From contig CM075783.1 of NCBI GenBank assembly GCA_037974665.1, forward strand, positions 7,428,762 through 7,492,761: 64,000 bases of DNA, written 5' to 3'. The position numbers and the translations under genes are program-made. Below the pieces are notes generated by a model, which worked only from the letters and a program-made list of their open reading frames with translations, did no database searches and was not told where the DNA came from. This DNA comes from Ehretia macrophylla. Lineage: Eukaryota; Streptophyta; Magnoliopsida; Boraginales; Ehretiaceae. Below are positions 1 through 13,443 of the stretch, in pieces. Each line of letters opens with the position of its first letter. The first letter of the stretch is position 1.

Positions 1-857
1 TATGCATGTGCCACCTCTCGGGCGGTATCGGGCCGTCGGGTTGAAAACGGCATGGCTATCAGAGGCTACCCTCATCTCGCATGGGCCGAGATGCCATGGA
101 GGGTAGGGCTAGTAAGGTACCTTGGATGTGTGTGTCATGGGGGTGATAAGAAGTTGGTTGACATCGTGATGGCGTTTGGAGCTATACCAACTAGAGTATC
201 CTTTATTGAATGGTCATTATAGTTTATGTGTTTATATTGTTATTGATGTTTATTGTGTGTTTACTGCTCAAATGATCATTTCCAAAGAGTATAGTAAATA
301 CTGTTAGAGATCTATCGAATCCTCACTGGGCTTGTTTTATATAAGCTCACTCTCAATTATTGCATGCATGCAGGTGTTACTGATTCTGACTACGGGTACG
401 TGCCTCTTGAAGAGGGAAATGTGCCATCTGTGGATGAGTCTTATGTGCAGTAGTCATTGTCATGAGATTATCTTAGTTGTTGTAAAACAATGTATTATAT
501 ACCCATCTTAATATAAGACATATGTATGATGATTTAGTAGTCTTTATTTTGATCATGATTAGATTACTAAGTTGGTTATAACCTATTTTAAAATGTATGT
601 ATAGCCTATGTACTAAGTTGGAATGGAGGCGTATAACCATGAATGGGTTGTTGATGGGATGATTATTGTATAATATGGTTATGTTATATGTTGTTAATTT
701 AATTGAGGAGTTGATGGTTGAATGGTTTGTGGAGTTGGTTGTATGATATTCTAAAGAGGTTGGTTTAGAGCCTCGATATCTTAATTACTGTCGTTATACT
801 GTCGAAATTCCGTTGCGTCCTGACTGATTATAGGTAGGGTCGAGTTGGGGCGTGACA
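1..857 (+). mobile_element. Gypsy-type LTR, 3' part (starts before the window)
   Basis: The sequence ends at GGGGCGTGACA (857), a typical LTR 3' end. It is closely similar, in inverted orientation, to 858-2821 and to 61580-64000. Both of those contain the reverse complement of its TTATATAAGCTCACTCTCAA segment. No coding sequence is visible. Confidence 0.7.
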
Positions 858-2821
858 ACGTACTCGTAGTCAGGCTCAGTAACACCTGCATGCACGTAAT
901 AATTGAGTGAGCTTATATAAAACAAGCCCAGTAAGGATTCGATAGATCTCTAACAGTATTTACTATACTCATTGGAAATCATCATTTGAACAGTAATACC
1001 ACAATAAATATCAATAACAATATAAGCACATAAATTATAATGACCATTCAATAAAGGATACTCTAGTTGGTGTAGCTCCAAATGCCATCACAATCTCAAC
1101 CGTTCTTCTTATAACTCCCTATTACTCACGCACCCGAGGTACCTCTCTAACCCCACCCTCCATGGCACCTCCGTCATGCAAGCTGGGAGTAGCCTATGGT
1201 AGTCATGCCGGTTTCAACCCGACAGCCCGATGCTGCACGAGAGGTGGCACACACATACCAAGACTCAGCAATAATAATAAACATTCAATCACAGGAGGAC
1301 AACCTTTTCGGTTGACTATCTCCCGGTTCATCAATAATCAATAATCAATTACATCAATCAATTAATAACTTTTCAACAACATAATATCAATTAATCAATT
1401 AACAACTAAACAAATAAGTTAGATGACAAAGTAGGTCATCCAACTTACCATACATTAAACCACACAATCAAACCCTAGTCTAACCATTAACAACCCACAA
1501 TTCAATCACTAAAACACCGCCCAAACAACTAAAGACATATATCAACATTTTAAAGAAAGACAACCTAAACTTCTAATAATCATAACTTATATTCTACTAA
1601 TCCAAACAACTCCAAACCAGTTTCTGTCACTCACCCACTCAATCAATTACATCAGCCCCCTCGGAAACCAACCAAAATACATCCAAATCAAGCCCAACAA
1701 CACTAAAACCCTAATGCACCTTGGCTGAAATTTCTGTACTTTTGTACCGACATCGCAATCAAAATTTTGGCATTACAACAGTACTACCACGTATTTAACA
1801 AACTTTTACAAATCGACGGCAATCGATTCCAACCACTACAACTCAAACTATTCAACAAATAGCCAACAACTCAACTTTTAATACTCGAAAATAAAAATTC
1901 ATGCTACAACTGTTCAAATCTTATATAAACGCATATAAATGATCCTTAGCATGCACTGAGCAATAATATAACATCAATTCAACTTTCTAATGGTTCAAAA
2001 TTCAATTATAAGCAAAAACATAAAAGATGACATTTGAGATGTAGAATTTTTCTCTCACCTTTGATGTGTTATGAAGCTAGAAAGATGCTCAATGGATGCT
2101 CAAGAGGTGGAATCAAGCTTTGGTTGGTGAAGTTTGGCCTTGAATTATAACTTTTAATGAAAAATTGCCTTTGAAAACTTGAGTTTTTCTCCTTGTAAAC
2201 CTATGGAGCTCTCGGCCAAGTGTATGTGTGTGAGTGTGTTTTGTGAGCTTTCTATTGTGTGTTGATGTAATTATGCTCAAAGTCAGTTAAATTAAAAGAA
2301 AGTCAAATTAGTTTCCTTAGTCTTTTAATTCTATTTTTAGTCTTTTAATTCATTTATTGACTATTTCTTTCACAAATATTAAATTGACACCTAAACTAAT
2401 TCTAGACAATATATTTTAGGTGCCAAAAAGTTTTACATTTAAGCATTTTCACCCGAGTCGGCTTAAAACTCGATTTCTTGCAAAAGAAAGTGTAAAAACA
2501 TTTAAAATTTCAAAACCGATTCCAAATCTGTTTTAATCAAACACGGGTCTATTAATTGCCGAGGACTAGGTTTTAAAATGTTTAAAACACCCTTGTAAAA
2601 ATTTTAGCAGACAGGTGCTCAAAATACTATTCACTAAAACCGACGATAAAATTTCTGATTCTGTTTTTTATGAAAATTTCATGAATGCACACATAGCATG
2701 TATTATGAAATAAATCACATATCTAGCACATTCTAACTCATATAACACATAAACAGGTCAAAGCACGCAAAACGAGGTAAAATACACAAATTGATGTTAA
2801 GATGAAAAGTGGGATATCACA
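858..2821 (-). mobile_element. Gypsy-type LTR, 5' part, interrupted at 858
   Basis: Read on the minus strand, it starts TGTGATATCCC at 2821 and runs to 858. There it is cut by the end of the plus-strand LTR of the same family. Its missing 3' end would lie left of the window beyond the inserted copy. It aligns along its length with 61580-64000. Confidence 0.7.
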
Positions 2822-3257
2822 CAACCCCACGCAAAGATTTGAAGATTTGGCTTGAAAATCTTTTTTTTGCTTTTCTCCTTGTAGTTTCGGCCTTGGCATT
2901 TTTTTTTAGATTTTGCTTTGTTTTTTGCTTGTATTTGCATATATAAGATGACAACTCAAGGTCAAAGGTCAAGGTCTTGGTCAAACTAATTAAAATTGGT
3001 CAAGCTAGGTTATTTTGTTGACAAATTAAGCTTAAAACAAGTCAACAATTTCAATTCTAATTAAAACTTACTAAACTATAAATACTAAAACTCTAAAAAT
3101 ACTAAAATACTATTTGCTGAGGACTAGAAAACCCGCTCTCGCTAACACTCTCGAAATGCGATGCACTTTGCAATGATGAACAAATAACTTTTAAATATCA
3201 CAGAATATAAGAAAAAGATAATTTTCAGAAAAAGAAACAGAAAATTTTCATGTTTCG
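2822..3257 (-). mobile_element. Degraded LTR-like sequence
   Basis: There is no gene. Phrases such as GAGGACTAGAAAACCC and the GTCAAAGGTCAAGG-type leader resemble the neighbouring Gypsy LTRs on the minus strand. It may be an older relative into which the 858-2821 copy inserted. Confidence 0.3.
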
Positions 3258-4620
3258 GGCTCGGGTATTATATCTTGAGCATATGTGGATGACCAATGAA
3301 CTCAAGGACATGTATTTTGATTCACTATGGGTAAGATCTTATATAGGTCAACAGCTCTGTGTTTTGGATACATGGACTTGACTAGTTGGCACGTGCACAT
3401 GTGTCAAGTCATTCTATGCCATCTTAACGATGGGTTATCCCCCTTTGTGACATTGGAACCTAAGTACTTAGTAATATAGTCAACCGGGACTATATCTAGA
3501 TATTGAACTTGTGGGTTGCTCCTTGGATCAAAAGAATAATATCTAGATAATGATTAATGGAGGATTAGAGGCACAAAGTATCAAGGTAATCAAGAAAGGT
3601 GGATAGTACAAAGTCAAGACCTAGTATTGATTACGGGTTGTACATAGAGGGGCATTGTGGTCTTTTATACTTAGTAGGTCAAAGACATAGTCAAACCTCG
3701 TTTGATTGGCATCATGGGAATGAGTATTCATACTAGAGTGCATCCATAGCTCTTTAATAGAATGAGCTAGGGTTAAAATGAATAAAATGCAGCTAGTGTC
3801 TAGCAGGGGTATTTTAGTCATTTTGGAGCTAGGGCAAATATGTCTTTTCGTCCCTCTTCTAGCTAATTTCCATATTGATAGGTACACTTTCCTTTTTCTC
3901 TATGAATGGCATGTGAAGTGTGTATTTGGCAAGAGGAAGTCGTGTGGATGGATTAGGAAAGTAAGAAGATGGAATTGTAGGCTAACTATTATTGTAGGAC
4001 TCTTTATTTTATGGATTTATCTTTATCAAAAGATATGAAATTCATAAAGATAAATAAAGAGATAATACAATGATTATCTAGCATATTATCTAGCACTAAT
4101 AATGGGGACAAGATATTGTCTAGAAACATTATTGGATGCAAGTACAATTCCTAGGTCTCCTAGTACTCCTAAAACACACAAGTCACTTAGGACTCTTGCT
4201 TATTAATACACGGCCAACCAAGAAAAAAAATTCTTCTTTTGTGAGAAAAAAAACCACACGGCCATAGAGAGGAAAAAAATGAGAATGAGTTTCGTCCTAC
4301 AACGAATATCACCATAACTTGGAATTAGAATAGAAGAGAAGATCAATTGTAACTTCCCTTTGGTAGCCGTGGATTTCTTTTTCTATTGGTGTGGAACTCT
4401 CGGCCAAGGCAAGCATGGAGGAGTAGTGTCCACTCATTGCAACCATCGTGTGGTGAGCATTATTGTAGTGTTGAGTTTTGACGCCAACACTTTAAGGTAA
4501 TGAATCTGTTTGCGAAATCTTAAACTGCGTTTTATGCATGTATGTCAGCTTGTTTATATGTATTTGTTTGGTTATCGGTTCTTGATTGGTTCCGTTGCAC
4601 TAGATTAAGTTTTTATGCCT
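3258..4620 (+). mobile_element. Probable Copia-type LTR fragment
   Basis: The block has no convincing coding region. It starts near GGGTATTATATCTTGAGC and ends near TTGGTTATCGG...TTCCGTTGCAC. It contains an ACACGGCCA... leader-like stretch typical of Copia LTRs. Ends and target duplication are not resolved. Reading frames at 3778-4038 and 3621-3887 match nothing known. Confidence 0.35.
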
Positions 4621-5444
4621 AAATAACTAGTAATCTAGGCTATAGAACCCTGGATAATAACCATCAGTAAGTAGGACAACTCCTAGTTTGAACAGGAATT
4701 GGATAAGATAGCATAAATCCTAGATTCCTGTCTCCTGTTAAACTTGAACTAACTTCCCTTGGATTTTCCTATATAAAGGCCTATACCCCAAGTTCTAAAA
4801 TTGCACCATCTCTTCAAGATATATATCTTTGTCTCAGGTTTAAGCCTCTCTTGGAGGAAACACGAAACACTCTCTTATGGTTTGGTTTTGTAAGATCGAG
4901 TCCCACAACTTGATCAACACTATAGCTACGAGTTGATATAAAAGGGAAGATCAGAGTAGTAGAGTGGAAGCTCAAGCTCAAAGACGTGTGGAGCTTCTCT
5001 TCTGAAAGGTGAATTTTTTCAAGTTCTATTTTATCGCGAATTAACAAGTATTCTAAAAACTTTTGCTTTAGATTAAACTATGAGTTGTTTGAATGTTCAA
5101 TTAGCTATTTCAAGTGTTATTTGATTTTAAAGATCCATGCATGAATTTTTCCCTCTTATTCAGTCCTTAATTAACTTAGGATTGATTTGTTTCATGCTTA
5201 ATATCAATTTCCTTCAAAAATAACTTTTCTATATTTGCACATAAGCCTTCATATTTAACCACAATTATACATCAGCCCCATTAACTTTAAAGCCTTAGAG
5301 CTAAAAAGTACTTCTTTTTTAATTTTTCAATTTTTTTTTGAGTTCCCTAATAATGGGCTCAAAAAAGGAAGGTCATTTTTTAAGAGAACCAAAAGGAAGT
5401 TTAGCTGACTGAGTGGACTAAAGCAACGGATATGGTATATGATA
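4621..5444 (+). other. Unassigned, probably LTR-derived
   Basis: No gene is visible. A TATA-like CCTATATAAAGGCC at 4769-4782 is followed by CTTCAAG-rich leader sequence, resembling the U3/R part of another plus-strand LTR. It appears to truncate the minus-strand Copia LTR to its right. Confidence 0.25.
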
Positions 5445-6524
5445 TTATTGTTAACTCCTTAACAATTCAAAGAGGATCAAGATTCAATCTCAATAGAAAC
5501 TTATTCACTATGATTTATTATGTTTGATGTCATCTGAACTATTTGATTATTTTGGGAATGTCTCCCCTCATTCTCAAAAAATCCTCAAAGGTCTTGAGTG
5601 ACGTCTAACAACATATCAAGACAATTTATAAGGCAATGAAGTCCAATTCAAGCGAACCTATTTATAGTCGCAATTTTACCATGCAATTCAATCCTTCAAT
5701 TAATATGTTCCGACCGAGTAAAAACCATGGTACGATTAACATCATAAACTCGATACGATGCATAGATCTAAATGGTGGAATAAGATATGACACTCATGAA
5801 AAACCCATTTCCCATCATTCATGCCTTCGCCAATGACTTCCTCACTTGACCAAACTTGAATCGCATAGGACATCTCCTTACAATGGATGTTAATGGATGA
5901 TCTCTTGACAACTATTTATTATTCCCTATATTAGAAGAATAAACAACGAGAGGATATAACTCATCTTATAAAGACAAGTGTTGTTCAAAAGCAAGTATAA
6001 CCCCAATACATATGACAAGCATGATGTCTCAAGTCAAAGGATTACATGCACAATCGCAACGAATAACAAATTATTAATCAAAGCCATGTAATTTGTTAAT
6101 AATGTTACATTCAGTGATCTATTCAACTAATAATTACCTACATATTTGTTAATCTCATCTCATGCTATTATGGCAGGTGGCTTACCATAATTTATCATTA
6201 ACATATCATGTTAATCAAAGATAACAACACATGTGATAGGCTATAATTGATTATTGAAGTCCCGATCGTATAATTGAGGACTACAAATACCTTAAACATT
6301 TATCATGCTAAAAGAAATATACCAACATATTCTAAACTCTTTTAGAATACACCTCTTTTAATGATAAATATTAGGGAGTCATTCATATAGATAAAGTAGG
6401 AGAATATGAATGTCACAAACAAGCTATTTAAACTAATAAACAACATTGCCTAAATGTACAAATTTACTTCATAATGTCCAAAATAGGTCATCCAACTATA
6501 TAACATTAGGGCATATCACCAACA
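5445..6524 (-). mobile_element. Copia-type LTR (L1), 5' part, truncated
   Basis: Read on the minus strand from 6524 it begins TGTTGGTGATATGCCCTAATG. It then aligns with the plus-strand LTR at 18547 through CTCCCTA, GATCGGGACTTCAATAATC, CGTTGCGATTGT, ATCCTTTGACTTGAGACAT and GAATTGGACTTCATTGCC. Similarity fades left of about 5445. The base after its terminus is the interior of a LINE. Confidence 0.65.
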
Positions 6525-8196
6525 CGAGCATAATAGTTTTTGTATTGCTAAAAAATTAAAATTTGTTAGAGAGAAAATCAAAGTATGGAGTAAGAAGAAT
6601 TTTAGAGACTTAAAACGGATGATAGAGGATTTAATAGTTGAATTCACAAACCGTGATTTTAAGGAAATAAATGGTGGTATCTAGCTTAATGAGAGGGATA
6701 AAATAAATATTTGTAAAAAAGAGCTTGTAAATCTTGTGGAAATAGAGGAGAGTTCTTGGAGACAAAAGTTGAGAGAAATTTGGCTTAAAGAGCGGGAAAA
6801 ATACTTAATTCTTTCATCAGGTGACACATTTTCATAGAAGAAAACATCTTAGATCTCACATTGAAGTTGGGGATGAATGGTATGAAGATGAAGAAGGGAT
6901 CAAGGCAGATATTTGTAACTTCTATAAAAAGCTTTACACTAACCAATTGTAGATAGGCCGAACCTTGCTAATCTTCCGTTTGATTCAATTGGAGATGAGA
7001 TAAGAGAGTGGATTGAACATCTTTTTGGTGAGAAGGAAAATTTGGATGTTCTTAAAGATTGTAATAGGGATAAGGCTCTAGCGCCCGATGGGTTTTTCTT
7101 TGGCATTTCTTCAAGCAAACTGGAGTTGCTTCAAAGATGATTTCCTTGAGATGTTTGGCGAGTTCCACTCGAGAGGTGAGTTTGTTGATGAGCTAAATAG
7201 TACTTTTATTACTCTTATGGCAAAGAGGAATGGAGCTACAAATATTAAAGATTATAGGCCTATAGTCTTGTAGGAAGTGTTTACAAAATTATTGTAAAAG
7301 TCTTAGCCAATAGATTGAGACAGGTGATTGGGAAAGTGGTGGGTTGATTCCAAAATTCATTTGTTAAGGGTAGGCAAATCCTTGATGCGTTTCTTATCGC
7401 TAATAAGGTGGTGGATTCAAGACTTAAAAGTGGTAAGGAATAGATCATTTGTAAGGTAGATGTAGAGAATGTGTATGGTCGTGTGTCTTGGGATTTTCTT
7501 ATTTATATTTTAAAGAGAATGGGGTTCAAAGATAGATGGTGCAAATGGATCTTTAAATGTATCTCATCGCCATCTTTCTCGATTATCATTAATGTCGGGT
7601 CTATTGGATACTTTCGTGCTTCAAGAGGTCCATGCCAGGAGGATTCATTATCTCCATTTTTTTCATTTTGGTAATGGAATCTTTGAGTAGAATGACCTTG
7701 AATCTTGTTTGAGATAATCATCTACAGGGTTTCCATGTGGGAAGTCAATGGAAAGACATTGTTGTCTCTCATCTTTTGTTTGCAGATGATACAATTTTAT
7801 TTTGTGATACAAATATTAAGCAAATGATCAACCTCTAATGTCTTTTTATTTTGTTTGAGGTGGTATCCGGTTTGAAAATCAATCTTAGCAAGAGTGAATT
7901 AATTCCTTAGGGCAATGTGGAGAACATGGGGGACCTTGCCAATGTGCTTGGGTACAAGGTCGGATCACTTCCTTTAAATTACCTTAGTCATCCTTTACGT
8001 GCTAAATATAAAGAACACACTATTTGGGATTCTGTTTTGTTGAAATTTGAGAAAAGGTTGTCAAGGTGGAAATATGATATTTCTTTCCAAAAGTAGGAGG
8101 CTTACTCTCATTAAAAGTACTATCTCTAAGCTTCCGGTATAGTTCATGTCCTTATTTCCCATTACGAGCTCTATAGCAAAAAAACGTGAAGCTATC
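6525..8196 (+). pseudogene. LINE ORF2, EN-RT linker and reverse transcriptase (3' half, part 1)
   Basis: Conceptual reading in several frames gives plant L1-like ORF2: a linker with AKKLKFVREKIKVWS, then RT blocks DYRPI, FVKGRQILDAFLIANK, DVENVYGRVSWDF and the polymerase region near 7780-7830. Multiple stops and frame changes make it dead. It begins abruptly at 6525, next to a Copia LTR, and lacks ORF1 and endonuclease on this side. It resumes at 18221 after the Gypsy insertion. Its missing 5' half appears to be the minus-strand LINE at 21114. Confidence 0.8.
8192..8196. repeat. Target-site duplication CTATC (left)
   Basis: CTATC directly precedes the Gypsy LTR at 8197 and recurs exactly at 18221-18225 after the right LTR. 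It lies inside LINE coding sequence that continues across the insertion. Confidence 0.85.
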
Positions 8197-10685
8197 TGTC
8201 ACGCCCCGACCCAACCCCTAAACTAAAGGCTAAGTCCGGACCCGACACAAGGACAGAGTCTCCCCTGTACCGTGGACATTTTAAAAACCTGTAAACTCTC
8301 AAATAGGATAACCACAAGATAAACAAGCTTTTCATGGCTAAATATTTAAAGATTCAAGGCCATCCAAGCCTTGAAGCAAACAACAGTTTCAAAACCACAC
8401 AAGCATGCAAGTAACTTGTTTACAACATAGTCTAATAGCCATGACATTCTAGGATATCATTAAAACATACTTAGAAGATAAAACATTTCAACATTAAGCC
8501 ATTCACTCCCAAGCATACAAAGTGATCAAAAGCAGAAATATAAGTTATTACAAGACATAGGTTCCCAATTCTACACTACAACCAACTATCCTTCAACTTC
8601 TTACAACTACCAACATAAACATAGCCCTGAGGCCACAAAATAGATACACAAGTACCAAGTAGAAACAAGAAGGCACAACCACCTCAGAACAACACATAAC
8701 AACTAGGGCAAAGGCTCTAACTGTACCTCTTCCTCCTCCACTAGTACCTCAACAAGCTAGGGATCACCCTCAGCGTCTCCTGAAACATATAACGAGGTAT
8801 GAGCAACCACTGTTGCCCAGTGAGGGATATAGTCCCGGGGCGTGCAATGCAACAGATAATACAGTTAAACAACAATAACGATTAGTCAATTAAAGAAACA
8901 ATGATAGCTTAAATAACCACACATTTAAAAGGATACATTTCACATAAACCCTATACACCAATCTTCATTGGTCTTCATTCACAACCCATGAACCACGTTC
9001 ACGATCACGATAAGCCGGCATAACCCCAAACACTCCAGTGGGTGTACTCCAGATGTACCCCGATGATCCTACGACCCAACACCCCCTAGTAATCTCCGGA
9101 CCAGGCGAGTGAGGGAATAGGGCACGGAGTTTGAATATCCACTGGCAAGCCCTCTGCCGCCCAACCGATATTCAACACATCCGCCCCTGACACTATGGTT
9201 GCGCAACCACTATGCAATGCACTTTACAATGGCAAGTTAATATCAATAATATAAGCAATAACACATAAGAGGATCAACAAAGTAGGTTGACTTCGATGCA
9301 GTTAGAATAGAAACAATTATAAGAGCGAATAAGCAGTTTTACAAAGGAGCATATACAAGACAAGCATAGAATCATGCCAAAAGCTCTAAAACAACTTAAA
9401 GTCTCATTTAAACACTCAAGAAGTCATGCCAAGGTCTTAGAAGTGCGAGACAACCGAAATTGCCCCTAAACCCCTTTGTTATTCAAGCTATTTCTCTTCC
9501 AAACTCACATTAATGATTCACGTTCGAGGGGAAACTACATCAATCATCTAATTAACCCCTAAGGTACCCTTTCAACCCACAAATAAGCCCGATTACTCGC
9601 AATTACCCCGAAAACCCCAAATTCCCTCTTATAACCTTAAACTACACGTACCTCATTCGGGATTCAATCAAGGTTTATCAAAGATTCTATAGCACTTAGG
9701 TAACCTAAGAATACTAGAAGTGAAGCCCGATTCTACCCGGATTTGCATTAACCCCGAAACCCCTTTATTAAAGTCGACTATTTTACGTTTTATGTGATTT
9801 TAGAGCAATTCAAGTGCACGGGGCTTTTAGAATACTTTCAATAGCACCTAAGGCTTCTATTAGGAGTATTGAATCAAGCTAATACATGCAATTACACAAA
9901 ACCCTAGAAAAATGTCACTATTCACCTCATAAATCAAACTAACGATTCTAACCGTTTAAAAAGTGAAACGATGGCTCAAATATGTTCTCTAGCATTCATA
10001 TACATGGTATAATAGCATACATAATTAATACAATAGCTTTTGATCACATTTTCAACAAATCAAGAAAATGGTAACTATTTAGAAATGCGAAAATAAGCAG
10101 TGAAATCCCTCACCAATGCGCGTAAGGGCACCTAGGAAGCTTGCACCCACCCTACACTACTTGCTCAAGGCTTGGATAGGCTTGGATTGAAGGATTGAAG
10201 AGCAAAATCCTCTTCTTTTTCCTGTTTGCTACGGTCGGCTATGCTACAGTGCTTTTCAGCATTTTTTTGTTTTGATTTTTTCTAGTTATGAGCTAAGGTG
10301 AGTTGAGTGTGTGTTATATAAGCTTAGGTGAGTTATTTTAGTTTAAGTGTATGGTCAAAATGTGAGTCAAACTAGTTAGAAACAAGTCCTAAGCATAAAT
10401 TAATGTTAGTTAATTAAACTCTAAGGTAGTTACGTAATACTATTCATTCAACTACTAAAAACATTTTCTAGACGAACTCTCCTATTGCCTCTAGCTCAAT
10501 TGCATATTTTTCCCACTACTTTAACAATTAATATGGTTTAATAAAAATGTTAATTAACTAATAGAATATAGTTTGAAAACGGAGTGAATAGTAGCTAAAG
10601 AAGACAATTAATAAAGCACAGAAAGGAATGCACAAACAAGGGATGCAACAGTATTTGAATGCATGGCTAAATCTCGGGCGTCACA
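8197..10685 (-). repeat. 3' LTR of the chromovirus
   Basis: This 2,489 bp LTR runs from TGTCACGCCC to GGGCGTCACA on the plus strand. It is directly downstream, in element orientation, of the polypurine tract. A 29018-31534 solo LTR belongs to a related but diverged family. Confidence 0.9.
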
Positions 10686-10826
10686 TCCTCTCCCCCTTAA
10701 ACTAATTACGTCCACGCAATTCTTACATGATTTGGCGAATAACTCTGGATATCGCTCCCGCATCTGATCCTCTCTCTCCCATGTCACATCCTCTATGCCG
10801 TGATGTTCCCACAGAACTTTAACCAT
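10608..10826 (-). pseudogene. Integrase-linked chromodomain, reading into the 3' LTR
   Basis: VLWEHHGIEDVTWEREDQMRERYPELF matches the C-terminal chromodomain of plant chromoviruses in key positions (W, W, WE, YPELF). The frame is shared with integrase after one stop. It runs on across the polypurine tract and ends about 78 bp inside the 3' LTR. Chromodomains of this type are thought to guide integration to heterochromatin. Confidence 0.85.
10686..10699 (-). promoter_or_regulatory. Polypurine tract of the chromovirus
   Basis: The minus strand reads AAGGGGGAGAGGA directly before the 3' LTR. This is the expected plus-strand primer site. Confidence 0.8.
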
Positions 10827-10871
10827 CAGAATGCTTTCAGTCCTCAGTTCCTGAACTTTCTGATCAACAAT

Positions 10872-11828
10872 TCAAAGAGGTTTCTCTGTGTACGTCAAGG
10901 TCTCACTGATCTCTAGCGGTTCTGGCTCAAGTATGTGAGAGGGATCTGGCTGATACTTCCAAAACATAGAAACATGGAAGACATCATGGATTCTGTCCAG
11001 ATTGGGAGGCAAAGCTAAACGGTAAGCCAATTCACCAATAGTTTCATTTATCTCAAATGGTCCCACATATCGAGGACTGAATTTACCTCCTTTACCATGC
11101 CGAATCAAACCCTTGCGAGGAGAAATTTTCAGAAATACTCGATCCCCCACAGCAAATTTCAGATCACGACGGCGTCTATCTGCATAACTCTTTTGCCGAC
11201 TCTGAGCTGTAAGCATCCTTTTTCTGATAAGCTGCACATGATCAATCATTTTGTTCATCTCAGGTAAAAGAGTAGGGTCGATAGTCTTCATCTCACCAAC
11301 ATCATCCCAGTAGAGAGGAGATCGGCATTTACGCCCATAAAGTGCCTCATAAGGTGCCATACCAATAGTAGATTGATAACTATTATTATAGGCGAACTCT
11401 GCGAGTAGCAAATACTTCTCCCAACTCTTACCGAAGTCCAGAATACAAGCCTGTAACATATCCTCGAGGATTAAGATAGTTCTCTCGGATTGACCATATG
11501 TTTGAGGATGAGAAGCTGTACTGAAACTCAAAGTCGTGCCTAAAGCTTTCTGAATCTTCTGCCAGAACTGAGATGTGAATCTGGGGTCTCTATCTGACAC
11601 AATACTCTTGAGAATTCCATGAAGTTTGACAACATTCTCAATATACAACTCTACTAGCTTATCAAGAGAATCAGTCTTCTTTTTAGCAATGAAATGAGAA
11701 GTCTTGGTCAATCTATCCACAATAACCCAAACTGAGTCATTACCCTTTGAAGACCTCGGTAAATCAGAGACGAAATCCATGGTGATATGATCCCACTTCC
11801 ACTCAGGATTAGCCAAAGGCTGCAACAA
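10872..11828 (-). pseudogene. Gypsy integrase core and C-terminal domain
   Basis: The region encodes 318 residues. The rve catalytic core has D, D and E positions in the contexts MDFVSDLP, VSDRDPRFTS and HPQTYGQSERT. A basic C-terminal part carries the GPFEI and LPPNLDRIHDVFHVS motifs typical of plant chromoviruses. A TGA at the end separates it from the chromodomain in the same frame. The core is otherwise open, making this the best-preserved pol segment. Confidence 0.92.
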
Positions 11829-11861
11829 CCCTGCAGGCCTTTGATGCTCGGCTTTGACTTT

Positions 11862-12686
11862 CTAACAAGTAAGACATCGAGCAACATAGTCAGCAATTTC
11901 TCTCTTCATATTATTCCACCAGAAATTTTGCTTCAAATCTCTATACATTTTTGTACTGCCTGGATGGATAGTATATCTAGAACTGTGTGCCTCAGCAAGA
12001 ATATCCTTCTTAAGAGTTGGATCATTCGGAACACAGATTCTACCTTTGAATTTGAGAATACCATCGTCGTGCAGTTTGAAATCCGACTCTCCCCCTTTAG
12101 AATTCTCTAAGACTTTCAACAATTGAAGATCAGTCTGTTGAGCTTCTCGAATCCTAGATAATAATAGAGATTGAATCTGCAAACTTGCGAATTGAATACC
12201 AGAATTTGAAGTACTAGGCTTCCATAAGCATAATTCTTCCATGAATTCCCAATTCTTGATAATCAAGCTAGCAACAGTAGCCTTTCGGCTCAAAGCATCA
12301 GCAACAATATTGGCCTTACCCGGAAGAGAGTTAATAGTGCAATTATAGTCCTCAAGTAATTCCAGCCAATGCCTCTGCCTCATGTTCAACTCTTTATGTG
12401 AAAACAGATATTTCAAGCTCTTATGATCTGTAAAGATTTCAAACTTGTTGCCCCAGAGATAATGACGCCATTTCTTTAATGCAAGAATGATAGCTGCAAG
12501 CTCAAGATCATGAGTCGGATAGTTGAGTTCATAAGGCTTCAGTTTCCTGAAAGCATAAGCAATAAACCTGCCATTCTGCATCAATACACAACCCAGACCT
12601 TCCTTCGAAGCATCACTATAGATCACCATATTATCATAACCCTCAGGCAAGGCAAAGATAGGAGCTGTAGTCAATCTCTTCTTCAA
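11862..12686 (-). pseudogene. Gypsy RNase H and integrase zinc-binding domain
   Basis: The region encodes 274 residues. RNase H is seen as [44 protein letters not shown] and ADALSRK. The integrase zinc region follows ([17 protein letters not shown]...C..C). It ends at a TAG inside the integrase linker; the integrase core continues in the same frame at 11828. RNase H degrades the RNA template during reverse transcription. Confidence 0.9.
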
Positions 12687-12689
12687 TTC

Positions 12690-13440
12690 CTGGAAGCTGG
12701 CCTCGCATTATCACTCCAGTCAAATACTGTTTTCTTCTGAGTAAGTTGAGTTAAAGGCCCTACGATCTTAGAGAAATCCTTGACGAACCTCCGATAATAC
12801 CCAGCTAAACCAAGGAAGCTACGGATCTCCATGACCGTTCCAGGTCGTTTCCAAGATAACACAACTTCAATCTTCGCTAGGTCAACAGAAATACCATCCT
12901 GCGAGATAATATGGCCAAGAAAAGCAACTTGCTTAAGCCAGAATTCACATTTGCTAAACTTTGCAAATAACTGATGCTCCTAAAGAGTCTGCAACACAAT
13001 TCTGAGATGTTGTTCATGTTTCGTCTCAGATCTAGAGTAAACAAGGATATCATCAATGAAGATAACCACAAATTGGTCCAGATAGGGACGGAATACCCTT
13101 TGCATTAAGTCCATGAATGCGGCGGGAGCATTAGTAAGACGAAAGGGGAAGACAACAAACTCATAATGGGCATATCGAATTCTGAAAGGAGTGTTAAGAA
13201 CATGATCTTTCTTAATGGTCAGCTGATAAGAGCCTTGGCTCAGCCCGAGTGTAGAGAATACCTTGGCGCCTTGCAACTGATCAAATAACTTTTCAATTAA
13301 AGGCAAAGGATATTTATTTTTGATGGTTATCTGATTAAGACCCCGATATTCAATGCCTAGCCGCAGAGATTCCTCTTTCTTTTTAACAAATAGGACTGCA
13401 GCACCCCAAGGTAAAGAACTCCGCTGAATGAATCCCTTCT
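12690..13440 (-). pseudogene. Gypsy reverse transcriptase, frame-disrupted
   Basis: The best open stretch, 13306-12980 (108 residues), has the [16 protein letters not shown] block and a FIDDILVYS catalytic motif (the YxDD position). Conserved RT sequence continues on either side in interrupted frames, including a tether region with [12 protein letters not shown] near 12800. At 12980 a stop follows RIVLQTL. Frame differs from both protease and RNase H. Confidence 0.88.
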
Positions 13441-13443
13441 AAA

